Source of the DNA: Bacteroidota bacterium
Lineage (GTDB): Bacteria > Bacteroidota > Bacteroidia > Chitinophagales > BACL12
Direction of reading: 5' to 3'
Assembly: GCA_016706865.1 (NCBI GenBank)
Contig: JADJIS010000003.1
Span: 992,001 to 1,056,000, forward strand
Length of the DNA stretch: 64,000 nucleotides
The notes beneath the pieces were generated by a model. That model did not search any database. It saw only the letters and a program-made list of their open reading frames with translations, and was not told where the DNA came from. Made by a program: the position numbers and the translations under genes. Below are positions 36,909 to 46,471 of this stretch, one piece after another. The first letter of the stretch is position 1, and the number at the start of each line of letters is the position of its first letter.

Positions 36909-38708
36909 ATGCGGAAACTCTACACGGCGACATTTATTTTAACTTTTTTCATCACCTCAACTTTAAACGCACAATTATGCGGACCATGTTCAATTGATTA
37001 TGCATTTTTAGTTCCGGGAGTTTACCCTGACACACTTCCACCTGCCACGGCCGGCGAATTTTATGAATCGGATATCACCTTTGTAATGCAGGAAGACACT
37101 ACTATTGATGTAGTTGGAACCTTGGAATTTTTGAATTACCATATTTTGGAACCCGTTGGCGCACCGTATGGGATGTTTGTTTCCACAAATTTGGGAGATC
37201 TTCCTGTAGATTATGACCCTGATGTGAGTTTGTATGGATGTGCAAGAGTTTGCGGAACTCCCTTAGTTCCGGGTTGGTATGAAGTTACCGTTCCTCTAAT
37301 TGCTACTTTAGAATATCCTGGAGGAGATCAGGCAGCGGAATACAGTATTTTTATAGAGGTTTTACCTGCTGCTATCGGTGGCGGAGGAATTATTCCCAGT
37401 GCTACCTATGGTTGCGATCCATTGGAAGTGGATTTTGAAACCAGTATTCACAGTTTAGGTGCCGCTGGATTTACTTATTCATGGGATTTTGGAAATGGAA
37501 GCACGAGTACAGAAGAATTTCCACCAACACAAACTTATACTGCAATTGGTGGTATAGAAACAGAATATATTGTTAGTCATACCATAACAATTGACACCAT
37601 TGGTTATCAACTCGATTATGTTTCTGTATTAGGCAGCGGTTGTGATGATTGTACCATTTTTGGATGCACCGGATTAATTGAAGCTGAAAAACCTGACTTA
37701 TATATTTTAATTGATGATTTGGGACTAACTACCTGGCCGGGTTTTGAAAATACTTCACCACCTGTAACTTTTAGTTTGGGAATTGAACTTGATCCATTAC
37801 ATACTTATACCATGCAAATGAAAGATTATGATACGGGTGCTGCGGGTGGTGATGATAATTGTGGCACATTTACTTTTGAAGGAAATGATGTTGGAGTTAA
37901 TCTTTTAACTGCAGGAAGTCATGATGTTGAGGTTAGTATTTCGAATCCGGTTATTAGTTATACTTTTTATGATACAATAACTGTTTATCCCTCTGTTGCA
38001 ACTCCGGAAATTATTTTAACAGGATTAAATATATTTTGTGAAGGTGATTCTGCAATTTTAGATGCTACCATAATTACCGATGGAAATTATCAATGGTTTA
38101 AAGATGGAGATGAAATTCCGGGTGCGGATAGTACAAGTTATATCGTTTTTGAAACCGGTGTTTACGATCTGACTGTAACAGGTGTTGGAGGATGTTATGC
38201 CGAAAGTGCAGAAACAAGTATTGAAGTTTTTGAAAATCCATCAGCCCCGGCTTTAATAGTTATTGGAAATGTTTTAACTACATCTTCAACCTGGGATGTG
38301 CAATGGTATTATAATGGCAGTCCAATACCTGGTGCAACGGAGGTTACTTATACTCCGGCAGTAGAAGGAATTTATCAGGTTGCATCTATAAACGGTCCCT
38401 GCATTGCCTGGTCGGTAGAGATCGATTTTATATTTCAATCTGTAGAAAATTATTTAACAGAAGATATTTTGATCTTTCCAAATCCCAATAGCGGAATATT
38501 TAATTGCAGTTTTACGCTTACCGAAAAACAGGACATAGAATTAATAATATCAAATTTATTAGGAGAAGAATTAATTAAATATTTCCAACCTGAAGCATTT
38601 GGAAAAATATTTCAGGAAATTAATATACCTGGTAATAATTCCGGAATCTATTTCCTCACCATAAAAGGTATTTCAGGAAGCAATATCACGAAAATAATTG
38701 TTGATTAA
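36909..38708 (+). CDS. T9SS type A exported protein with PKD and Ig-like domains
   Basis: A 599-residue secreted protein begins with a signal peptide (MRKLYTATFILTFFITSTLNAQ). An N-terminal beta domain ('PDTLPPATAGEFYESDITFVM', 'GCARVCGTPLVPGWYEVTVPL') has the form often seen in Bacteroidota putative-Ig surface proteins. A PKD domain ('TYSWDFGNGSTSTEEFPP') is followed by a middle beta domain with 'DDNCGTFTFEGND' and two Ig-like repeats ('YQWFKDGDEIPGADS', 'VQWYYNGSPIPGATE'). The type A sorting tail is 'DILIFPNPNSGIFNCSF' to 'ITKIIVD'. No enzymatic motif is visible. Confidence 0.85.
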   Translation: MRKLYTATFILTFFITSTLNAQLCGPCSIDYAFLVPGVYPDTLPPATAGEFYESDITFVMQEDTTIDVVGTLEFLNYHILEPVGAPYGMFVSTNLGDLPVDYDPDVSLYGCARVCGTPLVPGWYEVTVPLIATLEYPGGDQAAEYSIFIEVLPAAIGGGGIIPSATYGCDPLEVDFETSIHSLGAAGFTYSWDFGNGSTSTEEFPPTQTYTAIGGIETEYIVSHTITIDTIGYQLDYVSVLGSGCDDCTIFGCTGLIEAEKPDLYILIDDLGLTTWPGFENTSPPVTFSLGIELDPLHTYTMQMKDYDTGAAGGDDNCGTFTFEGNDVGVNLLTAGSHDVEVSISNPVISYTFYDTITVYPSVATPEIILTGLNIFCEGDSAILDATIITDGNYQWFKDGDEIPGADSTSYIVFETGVYDLTVTGVGGCYAESAETSIEVFENPSAPALIVIGNVLTTSSTWDVQWYYNGSPIPGATEVTYTPAVEGIYQVASINGPCIAWSVEIDFIFQSVENYLTEDILIFPNPNSGIFNCSFTLTEKQDIELIISNLLGEELIKYFQPEAFGKIFQEINIPGNNSGIYFLTIKGISGSNITKIIVD

Positions 38709-38717
38709 TCTAACTAT

Positions 38718-40103
38718 ATGGAAAATGCGGAACTTGTTGCGGTACAGAGAAACTATTTTAATTCAAAAGAAACTCTTCCTTATGATTTCAGGATCTCACA
38801 ATTAAAAAAAATCTTAGATCTGACAATAAAATTTGAAGATCAACTATTAGAAGCCTTATTTAAAGATCTGCATAAATCCAAATTTGAAGCATGGGGTGTT
38901 GAGGTTGGGTTGATACAAACCGAATTAAAATATTTTATCGGGCATCTTAAAAAATGGATGAAACCAAAAAGGTTATCTACTCCCCTGTTTCATATTCGGG
39001 CAAAAAGTTATATTCAGAAAGTTCCTTATGGCAATACCCTAATTATTGCACCCTGGAATTATCCATTTTTACTTGCGATAAGACCATTAATTGGTGCAAT
39101 TGCTGCAGGGAATACCGCAATTATAAAACCATCAGAAAATGCACCTTTCACTGCAGCTGTATTGGAGGAAATGATCAATAAAAATTTTGATAAAAATTAT
39201 TTACATGTAATAAATACAAATGCGGAAGGCACACAGGATCTGTTGAAACAAAAATTTGATTTTATATTTTTTACCGGAGGAACAAATATTGGCCGACATG
39301 TTTATGAAGCTGCCGCAAAACATTTAACGCCGGTAGCATTGGAATTAGGAGGGAAAAATCCATGTATCATCGATGACACTGCAGATCTTGATATTACAGC
39401 TGCACGAATCACCATGGGTGCATTTAGCAACTGCGGACAAACCTGCGTAACACCGGATTATGTTCTGGTTCCAGAGGGGTTGAAAGATCAATTATTGGAA
39501 AAGATAATTAACAAAATTGAAATTTCCTTTGGAAAGGATATCAAACAAAGTCCGGATTTCGGAAGAATAATAAATACCACTCATTTTGACAGAATATCTA
39601 ATTTATTAAAGGGTCAAAATATTATTTACGGTGGTATTACAGATCGGGAAGAGAAATATATTTCACCTACCATCATCATGGATCCTGACCCTAACTCTCC
39701 CTTAATGCGCGAAGAAATTTTTGGACCGGTGCTACCAATAATTGGTTACACTGACCTAACAAAAGCACTCGAATTAATAAAAAATAATCCTGATCCTCTT
39801 GTCTTATATTTATTTACCAAAAATAACTATCTGATAAATAAAATTGCTGAAGAAATTCGTTGTGGCGATATGGTTATAAATGAAGTGATGCTTCACTTCG
39901 GACATTTTAAACTTCCCATAGGAGGTGTTGGCAACAGTGGAATTGGAAAATATCAGGGCAAATACTCCTTCGATGAATTTTCACATAAAAAAAGTGTTAT
40001 GCGAAAATATTTTTTCCCCGAAATAAATGTTCGTTATCCGCCTTATGATAAAGGAAAAATGAAGTTTTTGAAACGTATGTTTAGGTGGTTTATGTGGAGG
40101 TAA
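38718..40103 (+). CDS. Aldehyde dehydrogenase, class 3 type
   Basis: This NAD(P)-dependent aldehyde dehydrogenase oxidises aldehydes to acids in the cytoplasm. Motifs in order are the nucleotide-binding 'IIAPWNYPFLLAIRPLIGAIAAGNTAIIKPSE', 'FFTGGTNIGRHV', the catalytic Glu in 'VALELGGKNPCII', the catalytic Cys in 'SNCGQTCVTPDYV', and 'EEIFGPVLPII'. The length of 461 and the hydrophobic basic C terminus ('KGKMKFLKRMFRWFMWR') match class 3/fatty-aldehyde-type enzymes, where the tail binds membrane. It starts 9 bases after the T9SS gene stop. The natural substrate is probably a medium- or long-chain aldehyde (inference). Confidence 0.93.
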   Translation: MENAELVAVQRNYFNSKETLPYDFRISQLKKILDLTIKFEDQLLEALFKDLHKSKFEAWGVEVGLIQTELKYFIGHLKKWMKPKRLSTPLFHIRAKSYIQKVPYGNTLIIAPWNYPFLLAIRPLIGAIAAGNTAIIKPSENAPFTAAVLEEMINKNFDKNYLHVINTNAEGTQDLLKQKFDFIFFTGGTNIGRHVYEAAAKHLTPVALELGGKNPCIIDDTADLDITAARITMGAFSNCGQTCVTPDYVLVPEGLKDQLLEKIINKIEISFGKDIKQSPDFGRIINTTHFDRISNLLKGQNIIYGGITDREEKYISPTIIMDPDPNSPLMREEIFGPVLPIIGYTDLTKALELIKNNPDPLVLYLFTKNNYLINKIAEEIRCGDMVINEVMLHFGHFKLPIGGVGNSGIGKYQGKYSFDEFSHKKSVMRKYFFPEINVRYPPYDKGKMKFLKRMFRWFMWR

Positions 40104-40108
40104 TAAAA

Positions 40109-40187
40109 ATGAAGGAATGAAGGAATGAAGGAATGAAGGAATGAAGGAATGAAGGAATGAAGAAATGAAGGAATGAAAGAATGAAAA
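40109..40187. repeat. GAATGAAG microsatellite
   Basis: About nine near-perfect copies of the 8-mer ATGAAGGA run in tandem directly after the aldehyde dehydrogenase gene, degrading slightly at the right end (ATGAAGAA, ATGAAAGA). Confidence 0.95.
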
Positions 40188-40275
40188 TCAACCTCTGATG
40201 TGTCCCCACAGTGTTACGCGCAGCGAACTCTGTGGATGGGTGACGACTTTTCTTCTTATAATATTGTGGCTGTTT

Positions 40276-40340
40276 ATTCGTGCATTCGTGGCAACCTCTT
40301 ACATAATGTAGATAAAAAAAGTTGCCACGAATGCACGAAT
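40276..40340. repeat. Perfect 20-bp inverted repeat
   Basis: ATTCGTGCATTCGTGGCAAC (40276-40295) is the exact reverse complement of the sequence at 40321-40340, with a 25-base spacer that ends in seven A residues. It lies between two convergent genes and could act as a hairpin or terminator, or be a small dispersed element. Part of the word (TGCACGAAT) recurs near 49679. Confidence 0.9.
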
Positions 40341-40390
40341 CTTATAAACCAAATTGGAGTATAAACTTAAATTAACTCGGGGCAAAATTA

Positions 40391-41857
40391 TTAATTTATA
40401 CTCTTAGATTTTCTGTTATTCCAAACAATATTACTCAAAATTGCTACCACTGCAATAACTACCGGATAAACCGGAATTAAATATCTATAATTCTGTATCG
40501 GGTGCGAATAGACACTCATTGCAACATATAAAAACACAAACCCTGCAGTAAACAAGAGAAACCTTCCTAAATTATTTTCCCGGAGCATTGTTTTTCTTTT
40601 AATGATGGCATAGATCACTAATCCGATAAAGGAAAATAACATAACATAATACAATATCAAACGATAACCATAAACATTGTCGAACAGTGTTGATTTGAAT
40701 TCATATTTCTCCACGGGGACATTAAAATAAACTTTCGAAGTATTATCCGGCACATATTGTTTTTCGGAATGATAGGGAAACACTTCAAAAACGCCCCCCA
40801 TATTTGGAACCATATAATATCTGAAAAATTGTAATGGATATTTATTCCTTAAATAGGTCCCGTATTCTTTCCATTGTGTTCCCGTGTAAACCCATGCTGC
40901 ATTGTAGGGTATTCGCAACTGTTGCGCATTGTATCCCAATAAAGCTTTTCCAGGAAACAATTTATCCCACATAAAATCGGTATCTTTTATATGATACCAG
41001 CTGTAACAGGTATCGTTAAAGCTTGTAACTAAACTGTGCATTGCAGCTATTTGTTTATCAGGTATTTGCAAAGGATCCAATTCTATATGTGGTATTATGG
41101 ATACTGCATTATTCGCTAAAGCCCATCCGCTAAATCCGGAGAAGGTTACGTATCCAAAAAGTTCTGCCGTTTTATTTTTTACTGATTGAACGGTGGAGAT
41201 AAGAATAATTAATGGAATTAATGCCATTGCAGAAATAAATTTCCATTTTTTATAATCCAAAATAAAAATAAAAGCCGATAAAACAGGATAAAACAAACCG
41301 ATATATCTAACACTGATGGCAAAATATAATATTATACAATGCAAAATGGCAGCAATAATATTTTGCCGCATTATCATCCAAATACCCGTTGTTATCCATA
41401 AAAGTGTTAAACTATTGAATATACTGTCACTTAAAAGTGTATTCGTATTGCGCAGAATATCGGGATGTAAAGTGATGATGAGCGCAATAACATAAAAAAG
41501 AATATTTTTTAATTTAAAGAAATATTGCACTGTAAAAAGAAACGTAATTACAGCTAAATAATTAAAAATACTTTGCCATATATAAACAAATTTCACAGAA
41601 CTACTGAAATCATGGAAAAACCGGATAAAGGTGGAATATCCCATAGGCCTATATCCGCCATAGGTGTTTAGTTGGGCGCAATACACATAATTACCGGTGT
41701 CAGCTGTAGTAAATGGATAAGGAAATAATTTGCCGATTATAATGGAAATCAATAAATAAACACCGGTAATGATCAAAAATTGATTCCTTTGTGGTTTTGC
41801 AAAGATAAATTGGAGAAACTTTGGTTCACTGCTTTTAATATTTTTATGCTCTGTCAT
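40391..41857 (-). CDS. Polytopic membrane protein, GT-C glycosyltransferase-like
   Basis: The 488-residue protein has about eleven hydrophobic helices, among them 'FLIITGVYLLISIIIG', 'YLAVITFLFTVQYFF', 'VIALIITLHPDILR' and 'LILYYVMLFSFIGLVIYAII'. The first loop contains 'TTADTGNYVYCAQLNTYGGYRPMGY', with an acidic residue where GT-C (PMT-like, family 39) glycosyltransferases carry their catalytic Asp. A large extracytoplasmic part lies between residues 230 and 400. It probably transfers a sugar from a lipid carrier, but the family placement is by topology and one loop only. Convergent with the aldehyde dehydrogenase gene across a repeat region. Confidence 0.7.
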   Translation of the reverse strand: MTEHKNIKSSEPKFLQFIFAKPQRNQFLIITGVYLLISIIIGKLFPYPFTTADTGNYVYCAQLNTYGGYRPMGYSTFIRFFHDFSSSVKFVYIWQSIFNYLAVITFLFTVQYFFKLKNILFYVIALIITLHPDILRNTNTLLSDSIFNSLTLLWITTGIWMIMRQNIIAAILHCIILYFAISVRYIGLFYPVLSAFIFILDYKKWKFISAMALIPLIILISTVQSVKNKTAELFGYVTFSGFSGWALANNAVSIIPHIELDPLQIPDKQIAAMHSLVTSFNDTCYSWYHIKDTDFMWDKLFPGKALLGYNAQQLRIPYNAAWVYTGTQWKEYGTYLRNKYPLQFFRYYMVPNMGGVFEVFPYHSEKQYVPDNTSKVYFNVPVEKYEFKSTLFDNVYGYRLILYYVMLFSFIGLVIYAIIKRKTMLRENNLGRFLLFTAGFVFLYVAMSVYSHPIQNYRYLIPVYPVVIAVVAILSNIVWNNRKSKSIN

Positions 41858-41936
41858 TTATTCCTGATTGTAACAGCAATATTAAATGTTTCGGCACACT
41901 TCTTAAAATGGTGACGCATTTTGTGAACAGTAAATA

Positions 41937-41968
41937 TTGCCACATCAAAAATTACTTTCCTAACTTCG
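41937..41968 (+). promoter_or_regulatory. Possible promoter of the aspartate aminotransferase gene
   Basis: TTG (41937-41939), 21 bases of spacer, then TAACTTCG (41961-41968), one mismatch from TAnnTTTG. It lies 17 bases before the start codon and fits Bacteroidota promoter geometry. Confidence 0.5.
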
Positions 41969-41985
41969 CCACTTAAACTGCTACA

Positions 41986-43203
41986 ATGCACAATTTAGCC
42001 AAACGTATCGCCAACCTCGACGAGTCAGCCACCATTAAGATGGCACAAATGACTCGTGAACTTAAACGTCAGGGTCGCGATATCATAGACTTAAGCCTTG
42101 GAGAGCCTGATTTCGAAACTCCGGAAACAATTCGGGAAGCAGCAAAAAAAGCTATTGATGATGGTTTTACACATTATACACCTGTTGCCGGCTACCTGGA
42201 TGTAAGAGAGGCTATAGCAGCCAAGTTCAAACGCGAAAATGGCCTGAATTACACCGCCGATCAGATCGTAATTTCTACCGGTGCAAAACAGTCCATAATT
42301 AATGCGGTGCTCTGTTTGGTGAATCCCGGAGATGAAGTTATTCTCCCTGCTCCGTTTTGGGTGAGTTATTCAGCGATGGTAAAATTAGCGGAAGGGAAAA
42401 TTGTGGAGATCCCTACAAATATTGAAGGGGATTTTAAAATTTCCCCCGAACAATTAGAAAATGCCATTACTCCTAATACAAAGCTGATCATATTTTCCTC
42501 CCCTTGTAATCCAACCGGAACAGTTTATACAAAAGATGAATTATTGGCCTTGGCCGAAGTAATCCGGAAGTCTGAAAATTTATATGTAATTAGTGATGAA
42601 ATATATGAGCATATCAATTTTACCTCAGCTCATGCAAGTATGGCGCAATTTGATTTTATTTACGACAGGGTAATAACAGTAAATGGTTTGTCGAAAGCAT
42701 TTGCAATGACTGGCTGGAGATTGGGATATATAGGAGCTCCACAATGGATAGCGAAGGCATGTGATAAAATTCAGGGACAATTTACTTCGGCAACCTGCAG
42801 TATCACACAACGCGCTGCCATAGAAGCATTAAATGGAGATCTGAGTGCAGCGGATGAAATGAAAAAGGCATTTATTCGCAGAAGAGATCTGGTTTATGGA
42901 TTATTAAAAAATATTAAAGGATTAAAATTTAATTTACCACAGGGAGCATTTTATTTTTTTCCGGATGTAAGTAATTATTTTGGGAAAAGATATAATGATA
43001 CTCTAATAGAAAATGCAGATGACCTCGCCATGTATCTGTTAAATGAAGGTAATATTTCAGTAGTAACAGGATCAGCATTCGGGGATAAAAATTGTATCCG
43101 ATTTAGTTATGCCACCAGCGATGAAAAACTAGTGGAAGCAATGCGCAGAATGGAAATTGCTTTAGAAAAATTAATAGCACATCAAACTAGCCCTGCATTA
43201 TAA
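41986..43203 (+). CDS. Aspartate aminotransferase, class I pyridoxal-phosphate enzyme
   Basis: A cytoplasmic PLP-dependent aminotransferase of the 1-beta subgroup (AspC/AspB-like), interconverting aspartate and oxaloacetate with glutamate and 2-oxoglutarate. Visible motifs: 'DIIDLSLGEPDFETPETI', 'HYTPVAGYLDVREAIAAKF', 'STGAKQSIINAVLCLVNPGDEVILPAPFWVSY' in outline, 'SPCNPTGTVY', 'VISDEIYEHINF', and the Schiff-base Lys in 'VNGLSKAFAMTGWRLGY'. The length of 405 is normal. It starts ahead of the rfaE1-like kinase by 9 bases, so they form an operon. Specificity for aspartate is inferred from the subgroup pattern. Confidence 0.93.
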   Translation: MHNLAKRIANLDESATIKMAQMTRELKRQGRDIIDLSLGEPDFETPETIREAAKKAIDDGFTHYTPVAGYLDVREAIAAKFKRENGLNYTADQIVISTGAKQSIINAVLCLVNPGDEVILPAPFWVSYSAMVKLAEGKIVEIPTNIEGDFKISPEQLENAITPNTKLIIFSSPCNPTGTVYTKDELLALAEVIRKSENLYVISDEIYEHINFTSAHASMAQFDFIYDRVITVNGLSKAFAMTGWRLGYIGAPQWIAKACDKIQGQFTSATCSITQRAAIEALNGDLSAADEMKKAFIRRRDLVYGLLKNIKGLKFNLPQGAFYFFPDVSNYFGKRYNDTLIENADDLAMYLLNEGNISVVTGSAFGDKNCIRFSYATSDEKLVEAMRRMEIALEKLIAHQTSPAL

Positions 43204-43212
43204 TTTAATACG

Positions 43213-44211
43213 ATGGTGGAGGAAAAAGAGATCAGAAAATTATTCAACCGCTTCAACAAATTAAAAGTTGTGGTGGTTGGCGATTGTATGGTTGATAAAT
43301 ATGTTTATGGCAACGTTGACCGCATATCCCCTGAAGCACCTGTCCCGGTATTAGCAATTAATAATACTATTGAACGTTCCGGAGGTGCGGCAAATGTTGC
43401 GGTTAATTTACATGCGCTCGGAGCTGTTCCCTATTTATTTTCAGTGATAGGAACTGATGTGGAAGGTGATACTATGGTACGTATCCTAAAGGAAAAAAGA
43501 TTAAAAACAAATTATCTGTTTCGTTCTCCCAATAGAATAACAACTTCCAAAACACGTATTATTTCGAAGAACCATCAAATGATGCGCATAGATCATGAAG
43601 TGACAGAAAATATTGATGCAGTAACAGAAAAAAAAGTATTGCGCAGTTTAACATCCTTCCTCAAAAAAGAAAAACCGGATGTATTAATTTTTGAGGATTA
43701 TGATAAAGGAATGTTATCAGGAAATTTTATTATGGCTGTTACGGAAGTATGCAACATAAATAATATTCCTATTGCTGTTGATCCAAAAAAGAAAAATTTC
43801 TTTGCATATCAGAATTGCACTTTGTTCAAACCGAATTTAAGGGAAATTAATGATAGTTTAAATATTGTTTTGGATGCTGGCGATATTGCGAGTTTGAATA
43901 ATGCTGCCGACCTTTTGCAAAAACAATTAAGAAATAGTTCAACTATGATCACACTCGGTGAACATGGTATTTTTATCAAAACAGGAAAAAAATTCTTCAA
44001 AAAAGATGCTTATCTGCGCAATGTGGCCGATGTGTCGGGTGCGGGCGATACAGTGATAAGTATTGCTGCGTTGTGTTTGGCAATTAATGCCGATCCGCAA
44101 TTGACGGCGGGCATTGCGAATATTGCTGGGGGATTGGTTTGTGAGTCGTCGGGGGTGGTGCCTGTTGACAAAAAACAATTACTACAGGAATGTTTAGATT
44201 TATTGTGCTGA
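43213..44211 (+). CDS. rfaE1: Heptose-7-phosphate kinase (RfaE domain I), PfkB family
   Basis: A PfkB-type sugar kinase matching the kinase half of HldE/RfaE, which makes heptose 1,7-bisphosphate for the lipopolysaccharide inner core. Key motifs are 'VVVGDCMVDKYVYGNVDRISPEAPVPVL' in outline, 'SGGAANVAVNLHALGA', 'KTRIISKNHQMMRIDHE', 'EDYDKGML', and the catalytic 'VSGAGDTVISIAAL'. The second (nucleotidyltransferase) domain of bifunctional HldE is absent, as in organisms with split rfaE1 and rfaE2. It follows the aminotransferase gene by 9 bases. Confidence 0.9.
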   Translation: MVEEKEIRKLFNRFNKLKVVVVGDCMVDKYVYGNVDRISPEAPVPVLAINNTIERSGGAANVAVNLHALGAVPYLFSVIGTDVEGDTMVRILKEKRLKTNYLFRSPNRITTSKTRIISKNHQMMRIDHEVTENIDAVTEKKVLRSLTSFLKKEKPDVLIFEDYDKGMLSGNFIMAVTEVCNINNIPIAVDPKKKNFFAYQNCTLFKPNLREINDSLNIVLDAGDIASLNNAADLLQKQLRNSSTMITLGEHGIFIKTGKKFFKKDAYLRNVADVSGAGDTVISIAALCLAINADPQLTAGIANIAGGLVCESSGVVPVDKKQLLQECLDLLC

Positions 44212-44215
44212 AGCA

Positions 44216-44287
44216 GAAAGACACAGGAGCCAGGACACAGGACAAAGGACTTGACGTAGGACATTGGAAATTGGACATAGGACAAAA
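44216..44287. repeat. Degenerate short-word repeat (GGACATAGGACA family)
   Basis: Directly after rfaE1 a low-complexity run of GACACAGGA, GCCAGGACACAGGACAAAGG and TTGGACATAGGACA words. It is the same kind of sequence as at 48070-48145 and, inverted, at 26266-26327. Confidence 0.75.
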
Positions 44288-44381
44288 ATATGTGAGCCAG
44301 TAAATTACCTGTTAAACTTTGGAATGATCAACTGCTGTAGTGATTTATTTTATTTTGAATATACAAGATTTAGTTTAATTG

Positions 44382-44828
44382 TTAGTTATTGTTCATATAA
44401 ATTGCTTTCTCCTTGAAATATTTTATTAAATATTCACCAAGTAAAATGCTTATGCTTGTTTTTCTCAAAAAACCGGTTTCGCAATTTGAATATCTCTGTG
44501 TAAGGGCGAAATTATCATTTGTGATGCCAATCATGTAACACAATGTATCTGTGTTTTTTAATGCACGATATAGATCAACTCTTACAATTGTATAAAATCG
44601 TTCTCCTGAAGAAACACTTGTCCCCGTGAAATCTAATATCGAATCTAGTTCATGTATTTTTTTCAAATCCGAAATTTCAAAGTCAGTGTATTTGTTTTTA
44701 TCAACTTTTGAATCATATTCTACAAGTGTGCCGAAGTATTTTATAGTTGGAGAATTATCACTTTCTAAGTTTGCACATTGTAGAAAGGGGAATATAATTA
44801 GTAACAGGTAAATGCTTTTAATATGCAT
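44382..44828 (-). CDS. Predicted small lipoprotein
   Basis: The ATG at 44828 gives MHIKSIYLLLIIFPFLQC, a short lipoprotein signal with Cys after 'FLQ'; an in-frame ATG lies three codons upstream. The mature part of about 130 residues has 'IKYFGTLVEYDSKVDKNKYTDF', 'FTGTSVSSGERFYTIVRVDLYRAL' and 'SISILLGEYLIKYFKEKAIYM'. I do not recognise a family. It stands alone between the aminotransferase/kinase operon and a permease gene. Confidence 0.6.
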   Translation of the reverse strand: MHIKSIYLLLIIFPFLQCANLESDNSPTIKYFGTLVEYDSKVDKNKYTDFEISDLKKIHELDSILDFTGTSVSSGERFYTIVRVDLYRALKNTDTLCYMIGITNDNFALTQRYSNCETGFLRKTSISILLGEYLIKYFKEKAIYMNNN

Positions 44829-44914
44829 AATAACCAATTTTACAATATAATTGAAAGTTTTGGCATTTTATTTAAAAAATTCTATATAAAGTTAAAATAT
44901 TAATATTAATTTAG

Positions 44915-44994
44915 GAAGCGGACGCTTCATAGAACTTTGCATCAGCCGCGGCTGACGCTATTTTATCAGGGCAGCACAAGCTTCGCTTGTGCTG
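44915..44994. repeat. Cluster of three GC-rich palindromes
   Basis: Three strong palindromes lie within 80 bases: GAAGCGGACGCTTC (44915-44928), the perfect TCAGCCGCGGCTGA (44942-44955), and a 10-bp stem CAGCACAAGC / GCTTGTGCTG with a TTC loop (44972-44994). They stand out from the AT-rich surroundings between two minus-strand genes. The last may terminate transcription of the permease gene upstream of it on the minus strand, though no T run follows. Confidence 0.75.
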
Positions 44995-45090
44995 TTATAT
45001 AATGAAGATAATTGAGCGATGACTTTATTTAAATTTAATAACCACCATTTATGCGATCCAAATTGTCAATTATCAATTGTCAATTATCAA

Positions 45091-46359
45091 TTACTTCGAC
45101 CGTATCGCTTCCACCGGGTCCATTTTGGATGCTGTGATTGCGGGAATTATTCCTGCAATTACTCCGATCGCAACTGCAATTGATGTTCCTATTAATGCAT
45201 TTTTGGGTGATAATAAAAATCCAAAGTCGGTGGCTTTATCGGCCATGAACATTACCAACCAGACCAGAATTAAACCGACGACACAACCGATGAGAGATAA
45301 GATAATTGCTTCAATTAAAAATTCGGTGAGTATGAGATAATTTTTTGCGCCGAGTGCTTTTTTTATACCGATAATATTTGTTCTTTCTTTTACACTTACA
45401 AACATAATATTGGCAATTCCGAATCCTCCTACCAAAATACTAAATCCTCCGATAATTAATCCTACGATATTTAATACTGCAAACATATCATCCAAGGCAT
45501 CTGCAGCTAAGGTCACTTCATTTACAGCGAAATCACTTTCTTCCAAAGGATGCAAATTTCTTGCGCTGCGCATGATTGGATAAATTTCATCTTTAATTTC
45601 ATCTGCAGTGATTCCTTCCTTTGGTTTTACTTCAATTACCGGATCAATAAATCCACTGTTCATATCCACTACCCTTCTGATATAATTAAAAGGCATTATT
45701 ATCGTATTATCATTGGAAATATCAATTATACTTTCGCCCTCCTTTTCCAATACACCGATAACCTTCATTTTATATTGACGGTCTATTTCCCGTAACCAAA
45801 TATATTTTCCAACTGCACTGATATTTGGTGGAAATAATTTTTCCGCAACTTCATAACCTAATATTACTACCTCTGAACCTCCAACCGATTCACTGGGAAC
45901 AAAATATCTTCCATCTTTAAAATTGAGGCTGTAAATTTTATCATACTGTTCTGTAACACCACTAACCTGTACATTTTGCAAGGTATTGTGTTGATATTTT
46001 ACTTCATCCAGATTCAGCCATACCTCCACACAAACTGCTTCAGCTCCCTCCAGTTTATCGTCGAGCATTTTATATTCCGCATATTTCATGGAAGGCCGCT
46101 TAATATAATCCCACCAGGCATATTCCTCATTGCTGAATTGCCATGGCCATTTTTGGATGTAGATCATGTTAGTGCCAAGTTTATCCAAACCACTTTCCAT
46201 GTTTCTTTTCAAAGAGTCAACGGCACTCAATACCGCGATAATGCAGAATATTCCGATCGACACACCAAGCAGGGAAAGGAAGGTGCGCAGCTTATTATTC
46301 TTCAGTTCCTGAAATACAAGAGAGAAGGTTTCGGATATCGTTCTGAGTAAGGCTACCAT
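45091..46359 (-). CDS. MacB/FtsX-type ABC transporter permease
   Basis: An inner-membrane permease of the MacB/LolE class. An N-terminal helix ('LRTFLSLLGVSIGIFCIIAVLSAV') is followed by a large periplasmic MacB_PCD domain of about 230 residues, then three helices with the FtsX signature ('VGLIIGGFSILVGGFGIANIMFVSVKERTNIIGIKKALGA' in outline, and the final 'ASKMDPVEAIR'). No ATPase is fused or adjacent; the nearest one is at 48896-49624 on the same strand. Such systems export lipoproteins, peptides or drugs by a mechanotransmission mechanism. The substrate is unknown. Confidence 0.9.
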   Translation of the reverse strand: MVALLRTISETFSLVFQELKNNKLRTFLSLLGVSIGIFCIIAVLSAVDSLKRNMESGLDKLGTNMIYIQKWPWQFSNEEYAWWDYIKRPSMKYAEYKMLDDKLEGAEAVCVEVWLNLDEVKYQHNTLQNVQVSGVTEQYDKIYSLNFKDGRYFVPSESVGGSEVVILGYEVAEKLFPPNISAVGKYIWLREIDRQYKMKVIGVLEKEGESIIDISNDNTIIMPFNYIRRVVDMNSGFIDPVIEVKPKEGITADEIKDEIYPIMRSARNLHPLEESDFAVNEVTLAADALDDMFAVLNIVGLIIGGFSILVGGFGIANIMFVSVKERTNIIGIKKALGAKNYLILTEFLIEAIILSLIGCVVGLILVWLVMFMADKATDFGFLLSPKNALIGTSIAVAIGVIAGIIPAITASKMDPVEAIRSK

Positions 46360-46383
46360 ATTTGCATCAAAGATATTCTTTAG

Positions 46384-46418
46384 TTTGCATTGATTTCGTT
46401 ATAATATCGTTAATTTTG
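46384..46418 (+). promoter_or_regulatory. Promoter of queA, Bacteroidota type
   Basis: TTTG (46384-46387), a 23-base spacer, then TAATTTTG (46411-46418), an exact TAnnTTTG. It lies 53 bases before the queA start, in the gap divergent from the permease gene. Confidence 0.6.
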
Positions 46419-46471
46419 CGCCCGCGTTGTAGAAAGTACTGCAAGGCATAAAATTAAAACCCGTAAGTTTT

